Shown: positions 28,414 to 37,905, numbered from the stretch's first letter. The stretch: DNA of 64,000 nt from Nitrobacter sp963807355 (GCA_963807355.1 CAWEBX010000013.1:85002-149001); one strand, 5' to 3'. Translations and numbers: made by a program. Notes: a model not told the origin generated them from the letters alone.

Positions 28414-29847
28414 ATGACACAGTTTGAATCCTCCCGCGCTACGGTCCATATCGTCGGCGCCGGCCTGGCCGGTTCGGAAGCCGCTTGGCAGGTCGCGAGT
28501 CAGGGCGTTCGAGTGATGCTGCACGAGATGCGACCGTACCGAATGACCGCGGCGCACCGGACCGACGGGCTGGCGGAGCTGGTCTGTTCAAATTCGTTCC
28601 GGTCCGATGATGCTTCCAACAATGCTGTCGGACTTTTACATGCCGAGATGCGCCGGCTAGGGTCGCTGATCATGCGCTGCGCCGATGCTAATCAGGTTCC
28701 GGCAGGCGGCGCGCTCGCAGTGGATCGCGATGGCTTTTCCGCTGCGGTCACCGAAGCTCTTGACGCCCATCCGCTGATCGAGATCGACCGTGCTGAAATC
28801 GATGGCTTGCCACCCGCGGATTGGAGCAACGTCATCGTCGCCACGGGTCCCCTCACCTCGGCCCCTCTCGCCGCCGCGATCCGCGCATTGACCGACGAAT
28901 CCGCGCTCGCCTTTTTCGACGCAATCGCGCCAATTGTTCATCGCGACTCCATCGATATGTCGAAAGCCTGGTTCCAGTCTCGTTATGACAAGGCTGGTCC
29001 GGCCGGCAACGGCGCCGATTACATCAATTGTCCGCTGACCGAAGCGCAGTATCACGCCTTTGTGGACGCGCTGCTTGAGGGCGAGAAGGTCGATTTCAAA
29101 GACTGGGAAACCGATACCCCCTACTTCGACGGCTGCCTGCCGATCGAGGTCATGGCCGAACGCGGCCGCGAAACTCTGCGCTACGGTCCGATGAAGCCGG
29201 TAGGCCTTACCAATCCGCACGATCCCACCACCAAGCCCTACGCCGTCGTCCAGTTGCGACAGGACAACAGACTGGGCACGCTTTACAATATCGTTGGCTT
29301 TCAGACCAAACTGAAACATGGCGCGCAAACTCGCATCTTCCGCACCATTCCCGGTCTTGAAGGCGCGGAGTTTGCCCGCCTCGGCGGCTTGCATCGCAAC
29401 ACATTTCTGAACTCGCCGAAGCTCCTTGACACCCAGTTACGGCTGCGTGCCGAGCCGCGGCTGCGCTTTGCGGGTCAAATGACCGGGTGCGAAGGTTACG
29501 TGGAATCCGCCGCTATGGGACTGATAGCCGGACTCTATGCCGCGGCGGATGCACGGACACACACGTTTGAGGCCCCGCCGCAGACGACGGCATTGGGCGC
29601 GCTGCTCGGCCACATCACGGGCGGCCACATCGAGACCATTGACGCGGGACCGCGCTCGTTCCAGCCGATGAACATCAATTTCGGATTGTTTCCCCCGCTC
29701 GCTAGTCCACCAAACAAAAAACCGGACGGCACTCGTTTGCGCGGCAACGAAAAGGCAATCGCAAAAAAACAGACGATCTGCGCGCGCGCGCTGTCGGACC
29801 TCGATCGCTGGATCGCGAATGCACTTCCTCCGGCAGCTGCGGCATAG
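28414..29847 (+). CDS. trmFO: Folate-dependent tRNA m5U54 methyltransferase
   Basis: A 477-residue FAD- and methylene-THF-dependent enzyme that makes ribothymidine at position 54 of tRNA. The N-terminal FAD motif VHIVGAGLAGSEAAW, the segment HEMRPYRMTAAH, CSNSFRSDDA near residue 63, YINCPLTEAQY near 205, and GQMTGCEGYVESAAMG near 350 identify TrmFO. Length is normal. The kinase gene that follows starts 28 bp after this stop, so they are probably cotranscribed. Confidence 0.97.
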   Translation: MTQFESSRATVHIVGAGLAGSEAAWQVASQGVRVMLHEMRPYRMTAAHRTDGLAELVCSNSFRSDDASNNAVGLLHAEMRRLGSLIMRCADANQVPAGGALAVDRDGFSAAVTEALDAHPLIEIDRAEIDGLPPADWSNVIVATGPLTSAPLAAAIRALTDESALAFFDAIAPIVHRDSIDMSKAWFQSRYDKAGPAGNGADYINCPLTEAQYHAFVDALLEGEKVDFKDWETDTPYFDGCLPIEVMAERGRETLRYGPMKPVGLTNPHDPTTKPYAVVQLRQDNRLGTLYNIVGFQTKLKHGAQTRIFRTIPGLEGAEFARLGGLHRNTFLNSPKLLDTQLRLRAEPRLRFAGQMTGCEGYVESAAMGLIAGLYAAADARTHTFEAPPQTTALGALLGHITGGHIETIDAGPRSFQPMNINFGLFPPLASPPNKKPDGTRLRGNEKAIAKKQTICARALSDLDRWIANALPPAAAA

Positions 29848-29875
29848 GTTCAACACGCCATCTCCAGGATCATTC

Positions 29876-30976
29876 ATGTCACTTCCAAAGCAGGACGCAG
29901 CATTCCTGTCCACGAGCTGGACTGAAGGAGTCCTGCTGAAGCGCGACGTGTTTTCGACCGTGGAGCGCGGGCGGCTTCGGACAGCCTCCGGCGAGATCAA
30001 CGCGGTGCTGCGGCGCCTCGATCAGGTGCCCTGGTGGTCGCACCTTGTGGCGAGGCATTTGTTCGAGCGGGAACGTAAGGCGCTGACGCTAGCTCGCGAT
30101 CTCGGCGTCGGCCCAAAACTTTTGTGGAGCGGCCGCAGCGCATTGGTGCGAGACTTCATCGATGGCGTGGCGCTGCATCTCGCCAGACCCCACGGCGACT
30201 TATCCTACTTCCGATCGGCCAAGGCAGCGCTGCGCAAGTTGCATCGCGCCGGCATATGCCACAATGATCTTGCCAAGGAACAGAACTGGCTGCGCGGCAA
30301 CGAAGGCAACGCCTATCTGACGGACTTCCAGCTCGCTGCGTGCTTCAAACGGCGATCACGTCTGTTTCGCATCGCGGCTTACGAAGACCTACGGCATCTT
30401 CTCAAACACAAGCGCACTTATGCGCCCGACGCCCTGACGCCACGCGAGCGTAAATTACTTGAGCGAAAGTCGGTCATTGCGCGCTTTTGGCTGATGACCG
30501 GCAAAAAGGTCTACCAAGCCGTCACGCGCGGCCTGTTCAGTTTCACCGACCGCGAAGGCGGGGGCCGACGTCTTGTCAACGATGCTCCTGTGCTGGTCGC
30601 GCGCATCAGGGAAAATCCTGCGGTGCGGGATGCCGCCATCGTTGCCTTCGCGGACCGCCGCAGCGGTGTCGGACTTTACGCCTTTGTCGAGGCAGACCTG
30701 CCCGGGCTCGAAGCGCGGTTGCGTTCCACGCTCGCCGCTGCAAACGAGCCGAAACCCCCGGAGCACATCCAGGTCGTTTCGCGCCTTCCACGCGGTGCCG
30801 GCGGCAAAGTGCGCACCGAAATCCTGCAACTCATCGCAATGAATCAGATCGATCTGATTGAGCCGTTGATCACTAGTCCGGAAGATCGTGAGTTCTTCCG
30901 CGACATCCTGGGTAGCCGGAAAAACCTTCGAGACCGCTTCAACTTCGAATCGACCGACCGGGCGCTGCCTTCCTGA
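29876..30976 (+). CDS. RIO/Lipopolysaccharide-kinase-like kinase fused to an AMP-binding_C-like domain
   Basis: A 366-residue protein with an apparent two-part structure. The N-terminal two-thirds is a small protein-kinase-like fold: ATP-side KRDVF, catalytic HRAGICHNDLAKEQNWL (His129-Asp-Leu region) and metal-binding LTDFQLA. From about residue 235 a segment runs NPAVRDAAIVAFAD, GLYAFVEADLP, PPEHIQVVSRLPRGAGGKVRTEIL, close in pattern to the C-terminal AMP-binding domain of acyl-CoA synthetases, including the A10-type GKVR lysine. The substrate is unknown. The ATG at 29876 was taken; an extension to 29819 overlaps trmFO. Confidence 0.8.
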   Translation: MSLPKQDAAFLSTSWTEGVLLKRDVFSTVERGRLRTASGEINAVLRRLDQVPWWSHLVARHLFERERKALTLARDLGVGPKLLWSGRSALVRDFIDGVALHLARPHGDLSYFRSAKAALRKLHRAGICHNDLAKEQNWLRGNEGNAYLTDFQLAACFKRRSRLFRIAAYEDLRHLLKHKRTYAPDALTPRERKLLERKSVIARFWLMTGKKVYQAVTRGLFSFTDREGGGRRLVNDAPVLVARIRENPAVRDAAIVAFADRRSGVGLYAFVEADLPGLEARLRSTLAAANEPKPPEHIQVVSRLPRGAGGKVRTEILQLIAMNQIDLIEPLITSPEDREFFRDILGSRKNLRDRFNFESTDRALPS

Positions 30977-30996
30977 ACGCGCTCAACGGCTATATC

Positions 30997-31044
30997 AAGC
31001 GAAGTGGATACCGGTTCGCGTGAAGAAAACGCGTCAAATCAAAA
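30997..31044 (+). repeat. Interspersed repeat, copy A (convergent gap)
   Basis: A 48-bp core beginning AAGCGAAGTGGATACCGG and ending CGTCAAATCAAAA recurs nearly identically at 41768-41816. Both copies lie between genes, in the same orientation, and each is followed by an unrelated hairpin. I recall such repeats in Bradyrhizobium-type genomes, but no name is assigned here. Confidence 0.8.
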
Positions 31045-31050
31045 AGATAA

Positions 31051-31086
31051 AGTCTTTCACCGTTCCGTAAAGCGGTGAAAGATTCT
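31051..31086. terminator. Hairpin after repeat copy A, possible terminator
   Basis: TCTTTCACCG and CGGTGAAAGA form a perfect 10-bp stem around a 10-base loop (TTCCGTAAAG). It lies downstream of the kinase gene and covers the last codons of the converging squalene-synthase-like gene. The flanks have only short A/T tracts, so intrinsic termination is possible but not certain. Confidence 0.5.
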
Positions 31087-31938
31087 AAACGGCCGAGTGC
31101 GCGATGCCCGCCACATGATCCACAGGATACGCAGCCGCGACGCGGGCCGCGGCACAAAGGGATTGATGTCAGGACTGATGACATCGGTCAGTGCGCGGCG
31201 CACAATCACCAATGGAAGATAGACACCGCGAGACTGCGGCGGCAGGTTGGGCAGTAGACCCAGCGCCACCTCCAGATGCGACCGCGCTTCATCGGCCAGT
31301 TTGCCAATGGCCGCGCGAATTGAAGGCGTGTCCCGGCCCGCGAACATCTGTTCCATATCGACGCCGTGCTGCTCCAGCAACGGCAGCGGCACATACGACT
31401 GCCGCCGCGAAACGTCAAAACCGAACTTGGCGATAACCCGCGCCATGCCGTCCGCGAGACCAGCGTGTCGCGCCAGATGATCCGTCTCGTCTGATCGGTG
31501 TCCGACGACGCGCGAGGCCAGCGAAAACAGCGCGCACGATGTATTTTCGAGGTATCGTTCTAACGCCCTCATGTCCGGCATCGGATCGTTGTAGAGATCG
31601 AACTGATGTGCCTCGATCAGTCGCGACAACAGCTCGACCGGTAGACCATGATCCCGGATCGCTAGCAAAAGTTCTGCCGCGACTGGATTACCTTCAACGC
31701 CGCCATGTCCAGCGCCGCTAACCATATCGATCCACCATTGCAGGCGGATTTCGCCTGGCAACGGCTGGGTGACCTGCTCTCGTACCCTGACGATCTCCAC
31801 GTTGAAAGCAAAGAGAGCCAGCAGAGCACGACGACACCGGAGCGGTGCGAACAAAGTCGTTGCATAGTTGTCGAAATCATGAGTTCGCACGAGTTCCGCG
31901 CAAAACGCCGCGGATGTGTTCTCAGTTGTACAGTCCAT
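31057..31938 (-). CDS. Squalene/phytoene synthase family protein (NDUFAF6-like)
   Basis: A 293-residue helical protein of the isoprenoid head-to-head synthase fold. It has CAELVRTHDFDNYATTLFAPL, the first Asp-containing region near DNYATT, FNVEIVRVREQV, and the second region near GHRSDETDH. The usual DxxxD motifs of working synthases are poorly kept (DLYNDPM, for example). The pattern suggests the complex I assembly subgroup (NDUFAF6-like) found in alphaproteobacteria rather than a true squalene or phytoene synthase. The ATG at 31938 is chosen; an upstream TTG at 31971 is also possible. It ends 81 bp from the kinase gene stop, convergent. Confidence 0.82.
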   Translation of the reverse strand: MDCTTENTSAAFCAELVRTHDFDNYATTLFAPLRCRRALLALFAFNVEIVRVREQVTQPLPGEIRLQWWIDMVSGAGHGGVEGNPVAAELLLAIRDHGLPVELLSRLIEAHQFDLYNDPMPDMRALERYLENTSCALFSLASRVVGHRSDETDHLARHAGLADGMARVIAKFGFDVSRRQSYVPLPLLEQHGVDMEQMFAGRDTPSIRAAIGKLADEARSHLEVALGLLPNLPPQSRGVYLPLVIVRRALTDVISPDINPFVPRPASRLRILWIMWRASRTRPFRIFHRFTER

Positions 31939-32050
31939 GACACCACAATCATGCGCGCTAGAGTTTTTCAACCTGTAGGAGGCTCATTGACATGACGCTT
32001 GCCACTATACGGTATCAGCGCCGTCAGGCGCTGCCGATGGCGTGAGGCAA

Positions 32051-32437
32051 TCATGGAACAGCTATCAGCGCCGCCGCGACCCTACGCCGTTCGCCCAGCA
32101 TAATGTTGTAAGTCCGTATCGCCGGTCCCGTGAGCATGGTGTCTACTCCGATGCTAACGCGGCGCAGGGCTCTGCGCAGCTCGGTGGGAACAAGCCAGAC
32201 CTCTGTCCCGGTACCGATTAACAACGTATCGATTAGAGGCGAGCCCGCAAACACACGCGCCAGCGCATGACGATCGATGTCATCCGCGCGCGTTACGGGC
32301 CATGCCCAGACGCCGTCCGGCAGGCAAAGTAGCGAACCGCGATGCGACATGGTGTCGAAGCGAAAGCCGCCGTTGCCATAGGCCTCGATGACGGCCGGCC
32401 GCGGAAGGTGCGGCACGCCCGGCGGGTCGGCACTCAC
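32051..32437 (-). CDS. Mth938-like domain protein
   Basis: A 128-residue protein of the Mth938/NDUFAF3 family, small alpha/beta proteins of which the mitochondrial member is a complex I assembly factor. It shows IEAYGNGGFRF, the DTLLIGTGTEVWLVP core and LRRVSIGVDTMLTGPAIRTYN in shorter motifs (IGTGTE; TMLTGPAIRTYN). Its start overlaps the secF stop (ATGA), so it is read from the end of the yajC-secD-secF message, an order seen in related genomes. It is immediately followed by a squalene-synthase-like gene on the same strand. Confidence 0.9.
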   Translation of the reverse strand: MSADPPGVPHLPRPAVIEAYGNGGFRFDTMSHRGSLLCLPDGVWAWPVTRADDIDRHALARVFAGSPLIDTLLIGTGTEVWLVPTELRRALRRVSIGVDTMLTGPAIRTYNIMLGERRRVAAALIAVP

Positions 32438-33474
32438 GGCTTTGCTGGCTTCTGCGATTTAGCCGGCTTCTCGGGTTTGGCCGGCTTCTCCTCGACATCG
32501 GCACGGCTCTCGCCGACGCCAAGGTAGATCAAAATCGGAGCCGCGATAAAGATTGAGGTGTAGGTGCCGACCAGCACCACGCCGAAGGTCATCACCGCGG
32601 TGAAGCTGTGGATGGCCGGTCCGCCGAACAGCAGCAAAGCGACCAGCGCCAGGGTCACCGTGACGTGAGTGATGATCGAGCGCGAAAGCGTCGAGTTGAT
32701 GGACGCGTTGAGCAGTTCGGGCATCGGCATTTTCTTGTAACGCCGCAGCATTTCGCGGATCCGGTCGTAAATAACGACGGTGTCGTTGAGCGAGTAGCCG
32801 AGAATTGTCAAAAGCGCCGCGATGCTGGTGAGGTCGAAGTCGACCTGCGAAATCGACATAAAGCCGATGGTCAGCACAATGTCATGAACGTTCGCGACCA
32901 TGGCGCCGAGCGCAAACTGCCACTCAAACCGGAACCAGAGATACATCAGGATGCCGAGGATCGCCAGCATCAGGCCGACCATGCCGTAGGCAAGGAGTTC
33001 GCCGGACACCCGCGGCCCGACCACCTCAACCCTGCGATAGTTGACGCTGTCGCCCAGCGCGCCGCGCACCTTCTGCACCGCAGCCTGCTGTGCGGCGTCT
33101 CCGCCTGGCTGCTCAGCGACGCGGATCAGAACTTCCGTCGGGCCGCCGAACTGTTGAAGCTGGACATCGCCGAGGCCGAGACCGTTCAGCGTCGAGCGCA
33201 TCGCCGCGATATCAACCTCGCCCGACTTCGCTTGCACCTCGAGCAGCGTGCCGCCCTTGAAGTCGATGCCGAAATTCAAGCCATGCGTGAAGAACAACGT
33301 GATCGCGACGATCGAAAGCACGGCGGAAATCGGAAAGCTGATGCGGCGGAAGCGCGTGAAATCGAAACGCGTGTCGTCGGGAACGATCCGCAGCGAAGGC
33401 AGCAGGCCGAAGCAACTGACGATGGTCAGTACGACGATGAGGGCACCGAGCCCGAGTAAAATCCATTGGGTCAC
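32434..33474 (-). CDS. secF: Protein translocase subunit SecF
   Basis: A 346-residue inner-membrane protein, a partner of SecD in proton-driven protein export. Six membrane segments, a periplasmic loop after TM1, and motifs of the family: FGIDFKGGTLLEVQ near residue 75, GPRVSGELL, SLNDTVVIYDRIRE near 230, and FGGPAIHSFTAVMTFGVVLVGTYTS in shorter motifs. A C-terminal Lys/Pro-rich tail (KPAKPEKPAKSQKP) extends beyond the conserved part. It lies 16 bp after secD. Confidence 0.97.
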   Translation of the reverse strand: MTQWILLGLGALIVVLTIVSCFGLLPSLRIVPDDTRFDFTRFRRISFPISAVLSIVAITLFFTHGLNFGIDFKGGTLLEVQAKSGEVDIAAMRSTLNGLGLGDVQLQQFGGPTEVLIRVAEQPGGDAAQQAAVQKVRGALGDSVNYRRVEVVGPRVSGELLAYGMVGLMLAILGILMYLWFRFEWQFALGAMVANVHDIVLTIGFMSISQVDFDLTSIAALLTILGYSLNDTVVIYDRIREMLRRYKKMPMPELLNASINSTLSRSIITHVTVTLALVALLLFGGPAIHSFTAVMTFGVVLVGTYTSIFIAAPILIYLGVGESRADVEEKPAKPEKPAKSQKPAKP

Positions 33475-33490
33475 AGCCGGCTCCGGGTCA

Positions 33491-35092
33491 TCAGATCGGC
33501 ACGGTTTGCGGTCGCTTCCAGCGCACCCAGGTCGCGACGATCAGCCGGGTCACCTCGAATGCAGTGAACACCGTTGTAATGATGCCGATACCTAGCGTTA
33601 CGGCGAACCCGCGCACCGGGCCGGTGCCGATATAAAACAACACGGCGGCAGCGATGAACGTCGTGATGTTGGAATCCAGAATCGTTGCCAGCGCCCGCTT
33701 GAAGCCGGCGTCGATGGCCGAAATAGCAGTACGACCGCCACGGATTTCTTCACGGATGCGTTCATAGATCAACACGTTGGAATCGACCGCGATACCCACC
33801 GTCAGCACGATGCCGGCAATGCCGGGCAGCGTCAGTGTCGCGTTCAGCAACGATAGCACGCCGAAGATCATGGCGACGTTGATGGCGACTGCGATGTTGG
33901 CAAATACCCCGAACAGCCGATAAGTCAGCAGCATAAACAGGATCACCATGATCGATCCGACATAGGCGGCGAGTTCGCCCTTTTCGATCGAATCCTGTCC
34001 GAGGCCGGGTCCGACGGTGCGCTCCTCGATGATTGTCAGCGGCGCCGGCAACGCGCCGGCACGCAGCAAGATCGCAAGATCGTTGGCCTCCTGCACCGTG
34101 AAATTCCCGGAAATCTGACCGGAGCCGCCGGTGATCGGTTCGCGGATGACCGGCGCCGAAATCACCTCATTGTCGAGGATGATGGCGAACGGCTGTCCGA
34201 CATTTTCGGTCGTCGCCTGCGAGAATTTTCGCGCGCCGTTGCTGTTGAAGCGGAAAGTCACGATCGGCTCGCTGGTACGCGAATCGAATCCTGGCTGAGC
34301 ATCGGTCAAATCGCCGCCGGAGACGAGCACCTGCTTTTTGATGACGTAAGGCGTCTTGGGCGCCTGCGAACTCATCAACACGTCGGAATCGGCAGGCACC
34401 CGGCCCTGCACGGCCTGATCAGGAGAAACGCTCGAATCGACCATGCGGAAGTCCATCTTGGCGGTCTTGCCGAGGATTTCCTTCAGCCGCGTCGGGTCCT
34501 GCAATCCCGGCACCTGTACCAGAATGCGGTCGGCGCCCTGACGCTGGATCAGGGGCTCAACGGTGCCGAGTTCGTTGACGCGCTTCTCGATGATCTGAAT
34601 CGACTGTTCAACCGACTGGCGGATGCGGTCAGTGATGGCAGCCTGCGGCACCGTCAGGCGGATCAGCCCGCCGTCCGCGCTGCTGACTTCGAGGCTACGC
34701 TGGCCGTTCGAGCCGAGCAGACCTCCAAGCGGCTGCGATAACTCACGCAACTTGCCTAGCGCGGTCTGGAATTCCTCCTCTTTGCTGATACGGACCTCGA
34801 CGGCGCCATTCTTGGCGGCAAGGCCGGTATAAGCGATCCGTGCGTCGCGTAGCGTCTTGCGGGCGTCATCGCGAACCTGATCAAGTTTCTCTTTTTTGAC
34901 GTAGTTGGAATCGACCTCAAGCAGCAGATACGAACCGCCCTGAAGATCAAGTCCGAGCACGAGGTGGCGTTGCGCCCATTTCGGCCATGTCTTGACCTGT
35001 GCCTCGGGAAAGAAGTTTGGCACGGCGCACAGGCAGATCGCGAGAGCGGTCACGATGATCGCCAGCGCCTTCCACCGTGTAAAATACAACAT
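33491..35092 (-). CDS. secD: Protein translocase subunit SecD
   Basis: A 533-residue inner-membrane protein that, with SecF and YajC, pulls exported proteins across the membrane using the proton gradient. There is one N-terminal segment, a large periplasmic domain containing GLDLQGGSYLLLEVD (D1 motif) near residue 48 and VQVPGLQDPTRLKEILGKTAKMDFR near 200 in shorter motifs, then five membrane segments with GIAVDSNVLIYERIREE. The family length is normal. It starts 42 bp after yajC, the usual order. Confidence 0.98.
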   Translation of the reverse strand: MLYFTRWKALAIIVTALAICLCAVPNFFPEAQVKTWPKWAQRHLVLGLDLQGGSYLLLEVDSNYVKKEKLDQVRDDARKTLRDARIAYTGLAAKNGAVEVRISKEEEFQTALGKLRELSQPLGGLLGSNGQRSLEVSSADGGLIRLTVPQAAITDRIRQSVEQSIQIIEKRVNELGTVEPLIQRQGADRILVQVPGLQDPTRLKEILGKTAKMDFRMVDSSVSPDQAVQGRVPADSDVLMSSQAPKTPYVIKKQVLVSGGDLTDAQPGFDSRTSEPIVTFRFNSNGARKFSQATTENVGQPFAIILDNEVISAPVIREPITGGSGQISGNFTVQEANDLAILLRAGALPAPLTIIEERTVGPGLGQDSIEKGELAAYVGSIMVILFMLLTYRLFGVFANIAVAINVAMIFGVLSLLNATLTLPGIAGIVLTVGIAVDSNVLIYERIREEIRGGRTAISAIDAGFKRALATILDSNITTFIAAAVLFYIGTGPVRGFAVTLGIGIITTVFTAFEVTRLIVATWVRWKRPQTVPI

Positions 35093-35134
35093 CGAGATAA
35101 CTCGTCAGATTCGAGGAATGATCGCCTGGACCAC

Positions 35135-35536
35135 CTAGCTCGCCGCGGCGTCGTCCTTGGAGCCATCTCCTTTAGCGGCGCCCTTTGCCGATTCACCTTT
35201 TGTCGGTTCGCCCTTGGCCGGCTCGCCCTTGGCGCGGACAATCGAAATCATCTGCCGCATTTGTCGCACCCGGACGCCGTCCGCGATCTCGAACTCGATC
35301 TGGTCGTCATCCACCACTTTGGTGACCTTTCCGACGAGACCGCTTGACGTGATGACGGTGTCACCTCGACGGATATTTTTCACCAATTCGTTGTGCTCTT
35401 TCGCCTTCTTTTGCTGGGGCCGGATGATCAGAAAATACATAATGATGAAGATCAGCGCGAAGGGCAGCAACGACATCAACAAGTTGTTGGTGTCGGTGGC
35501 GCCGGCGGCCTGGGCAAAGGCAGGGGTAATAAACAT
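35135..35536 (-). CDS. yajC: Preprotein translocase subunit YajC
   Basis: A 133-residue small membrane protein: an N-terminal hydrophobic segment (ALIFIIMYFLIIRPQQKKAKEH), the conserved VKNIRRGDTVITSSGLVGKV, and a charged, Lys/Gly/Glu-repeat C-terminal tail (GEPAKGEPTKGESAKGAAKGD) of variable nature. YajC joins the SecDF complex. The ATG at 35536 (MFITPAFAQ) is preferred to 35572. It heads the operon yajC-secD-secF-Mth938. Confidence 0.97.
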   Translation of the reverse strand: MFITPAFAQAAGATDTNNLLMSLLPFALIFIIMYFLIIRPQQKKAKEHNELVKNIRRGDTVITSSGLVGKVTKVVDDDQIEFEIADGVRVRQMRQMISIVRAKGEPAKGEPTKGESAKGAAKGDGSKDDAAAS

Positions 35537-35723
35537 TCGGGCTATTCCTTGGGAGCAAACCGGCACGAGCACAGAGTCAGGCCGATCAAGGGCAAATTCG
35601 CGCGGACTATAACGGCCACGGTCCCAATTGCAACGCCACCAGACCCTTGATCGGGCCTCATTATTCCGCTGCTTGCAGGAGCCAGGTCACCTCGCTAAGG
35701 GTGCGCGCTCAGGAAAGGCAAAG

Positions 35724-36695
35724 ATGGCAAAAAAGTCTCGGAAAACAAGCCTTCGAAAGACCCCTCTTAAGGCACCAGGAGATCACTCCGGTCGTCGGGG
35801 GGGCGCGACAAAAGGTCGGAAAGCGGCCGTTGCGTCCGATGCCGCGGACCGGATCGCCTGTGCTCTCGAAGTGATCGCCGCCGCCACGACTGCCGCCGCT
35901 GAACGGATCGACAATCACGCTGCAATGACGCGCGCCGACGCATTCGTCTGGCATCCTGACGGACGATTGATGCCGGTTTCGCGAGTCAGCCGCGTCGATC
36001 TTGGCCTGCTCAAGAGCATCGACCGAGTGCGCGATATCCTGATGGAGAACACTGTTCGCTTTGCCAAGGGCCTGCCAGCGAACAATGCCCTGCTCTGGGG
36101 AGCGCGCGGCATGGGCAAGTCGTCGCTGGTGAAGGCGGCACATGCCAGTGTCAATGCCGAAGTCGGCGGCCTGCTCAAGCTGATCGAAATTCACCGCGAG
36201 GACATCGAAAGCCTGCCCGGCCTGATGGAACTGCTTCGCTCATCTGAGTTTCGTTTCATCGTATTTTGCGACGACCTGTCGTTCGACGGCAATGACGCTT
36301 CGTACAAGTCGCTGAAGGCCGCGCTCGAGGGCGGCATCGAAGGACGCCCCGGCAACGTCATCCTGTATGCGACATCAAACCGCCGTCACCTGCTGTCGCG
36401 CGACATGATCGAGAACGAGCGATCGACCGCGATCAATCCCGGCGAGGCCGTCGAGGAAAAGGTCTCACTATCCGACCGCTTCGGCCTTTGGCTCGGCTTT
36501 CATCAATGTAGCCAGGATGACTATCTCGCGATGGTGCGCGGATATTGTTCCCACTTCGGCATCAGGCTCGACGATGCTGAACTGAAACGGGAGGCGCTGG
36601 AATGGTCGGCCACGCGCGGCTCGCGTTCCGGCCGCGTTGCCTGGCAATTTACGCAGGAGCTCGCAGGCCGGCTTGGCGTGCGGATCGCGACGTAA
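35724..36695 (+). CDS. DUF815-family AAA+-like ATPase
   Basis: A 323-residue protein with a Lys/Arg-rich N-terminus. Walker A GARGMGKSSLVKA is near residue 135, Walker B FIVFCDDLSFD near 182, followed by NVILYATSNRRHL and SDRFGLWLGFH, sensor-like motifs of the DUF815 family. The function is unknown. A GGAAAGG ribosome-binding site precedes the ATG at 35724. It is divergent from yajC and converges with chrA, 16 bp between stops. Confidence 0.92.
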   Translation: MAKKSRKTSLRKTPLKAPGDHSGRRGGATKGRKAAVASDAADRIACALEVIAAATTAAAERIDNHAAMTRADAFVWHPDGRLMPVSRVSRVDLGLLKSIDRVRDILMENTVRFAKGLPANNALLWGARGMGKSSLVKAAHASVNAEVGGLLKLIEIHREDIESLPGLMELLRSSEFRFIVFCDDLSFDGNDASYKSLKAALEGGIEGRPGNVILYATSNRRHLLSRDMIENERSTAINPGEAVEEKVSLSDRFGLWLGFHQCSQDDYLAMVRGYCSHFGIRLDDAELKREALEWSATRGSRSGRVAWQFTQELAGRLGVRIAT

Positions 36696-36711
36696 TCGAC
36701 CTGCCGCAAAT

Positions 36712-37905
36712 TCACAGCGCCGCCTGCAGCTCCGCGCAGACGGAGCAACCGACAACGACCAGCCAGGGCGGCGTTCGCCACACGAGCAACAACACAAAGG
36801 CAACCACAGCCAGCCCGAAGTCTCCCTTGGACAGGATGCCCGAGGTCCAGACCGGATTGTAAAAGGCGGCCAGCAAAAGGCCGACGACCGCGGCGTTGAT
36901 GCCGCGCAGCATCGCCCTCGTCGCGGTCCGCCGCCGCAATCCGTCCCAGAACGGCATCACGCCGATGACGAGCAGGAAGGACGGCAGGAAGATCGCAACA
37001 AGACACAGCGCAGCCGTTTTCCAGCCGCCGATCGCCGCGCCGAGATAGGCGGAAAACGTGAAAAGCGGCCCCGGCACGGCTTGCGCAGCGCCATAGCCCG
37101 CCAGGAACGCGTCGTTACTCACCCATCCCGGCGGCACCACCTGCGCCTGGAGCAGCGGCAGCACCACATGTCCGCCGCCGAACACAAGCGAACCGGTGCG
37201 GAAGAAGGTATCGAAGAGCTGCAAGTCCGCATTGCCCGAGACGGCCGACACGACGGGCAATCCCGCGAGCAGAAAGGCGAAGGCCGCCAGCGCGAAAATC
37301 GCTACCGTCCGGCCGGTCGGCACCGGCGCGCCCGGATGATCGGCGGGCGCTCTTTCGCGCTTCAACACGGTCATGCCGGCGATTGCCCCGACAACGATCA
37401 CGCCGATCTGCCCCCATACTGAATCGATCACCAGCGCCGTGACGACTGCCAACGCCGCGACGCTGGCGCGCTCGCGATCGGGCGTCAGCGTTCGCGCCAT
37501 GCCGAGAATCGCAAGCGCCACCACTGCGACGGCGGCCACCTTCAGGCCGTGCAGCCACCCGCTACCCAACGCGCTCCCGAACAAGGATACGCCGTAGGCG
37601 AATGTAACCAGTGCCAGAGCCGACGGCAGCGTAAACGCCGTCCACGCCGCGACCGCTCCGGCGTAACCGGCGCGCGCCAGACCGATGGCTATGCCAACCT
37701 GGCTGGATGCAGGGCCCGGCAGGAACTGGCACAGCGCGACAAGATCGGCGAAGTCCTTTTCTTCAAGCCATTTCCGCTTGATCACGAATTCGTCGCGGAA
37801 GTAGCCGAGATGAGCAACGGGACCGCCGAACGCTGTCAGGCCGAGCTTCAAAAATGCCGCAAATACCTCGACCGCGCGCCCCTTCTCACGCACATGGGAC
37901 GTCAT
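36712..37905 (-). CDS. chrA: Chromate transporter, long-chain ChrA
   Basis: A 397-residue membrane protein containing two homologous halves, as in full-length CHR transporters. The first half begins LKLGLTAFGGPVAHLGYFRDEFV and has FLPGPASSQVGIAIG; the second has FRTGSLVFGGGHVVLPLLQ and AVPGPLFTFSAYLGAAI. The family exports chromate in exchange for protons; a transporter role for another oxyanion is possible. The ATG at 37905 (MTSHVREKG) is likely; an upstream in-frame start at 37938 exists. No chrB regulator is next to it. Confidence 0.94.
   Translation of the reverse strand: MTSHVREKGRAVEVFAAFLKLGLTAFGGPVAHLGYFRDEFVIKRKWLEEKDFADLVALCQFLPGPASSQVGIAIGLARAGYAGAVAAWTAFTLPSALALVTFAYGVSLFGSALGSGWLHGLKVAAVAVVALAILGMARTLTPDRERASVAALAVVTALVIDSVWGQIGVIVVGAIAGMTVLKRERAPADHPGAPVPTGRTVAIFALAAFAFLLAGLPVVSAVSGNADLQLFDTFFRTGSLVFGGGHVVLPLLQAQVVPPGWVSNDAFLAGYGAAQAVPGPLFTFSAYLGAAIGGWKTAALCLVAIFLPSFLLVIGVMPFWDGLRRRTATRAMLRGINAAVVGLLLAAFYNPVWTSGILSKGDFGLAVVAFVLLLVWRTPPWLVVVGCSVCAELQAAL

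Noticed and set aside
36637..37422. Open frame of 261 codons on the plus strand
   Set aside because: Antisense to chrA, with extreme Arg/Gln/His content.
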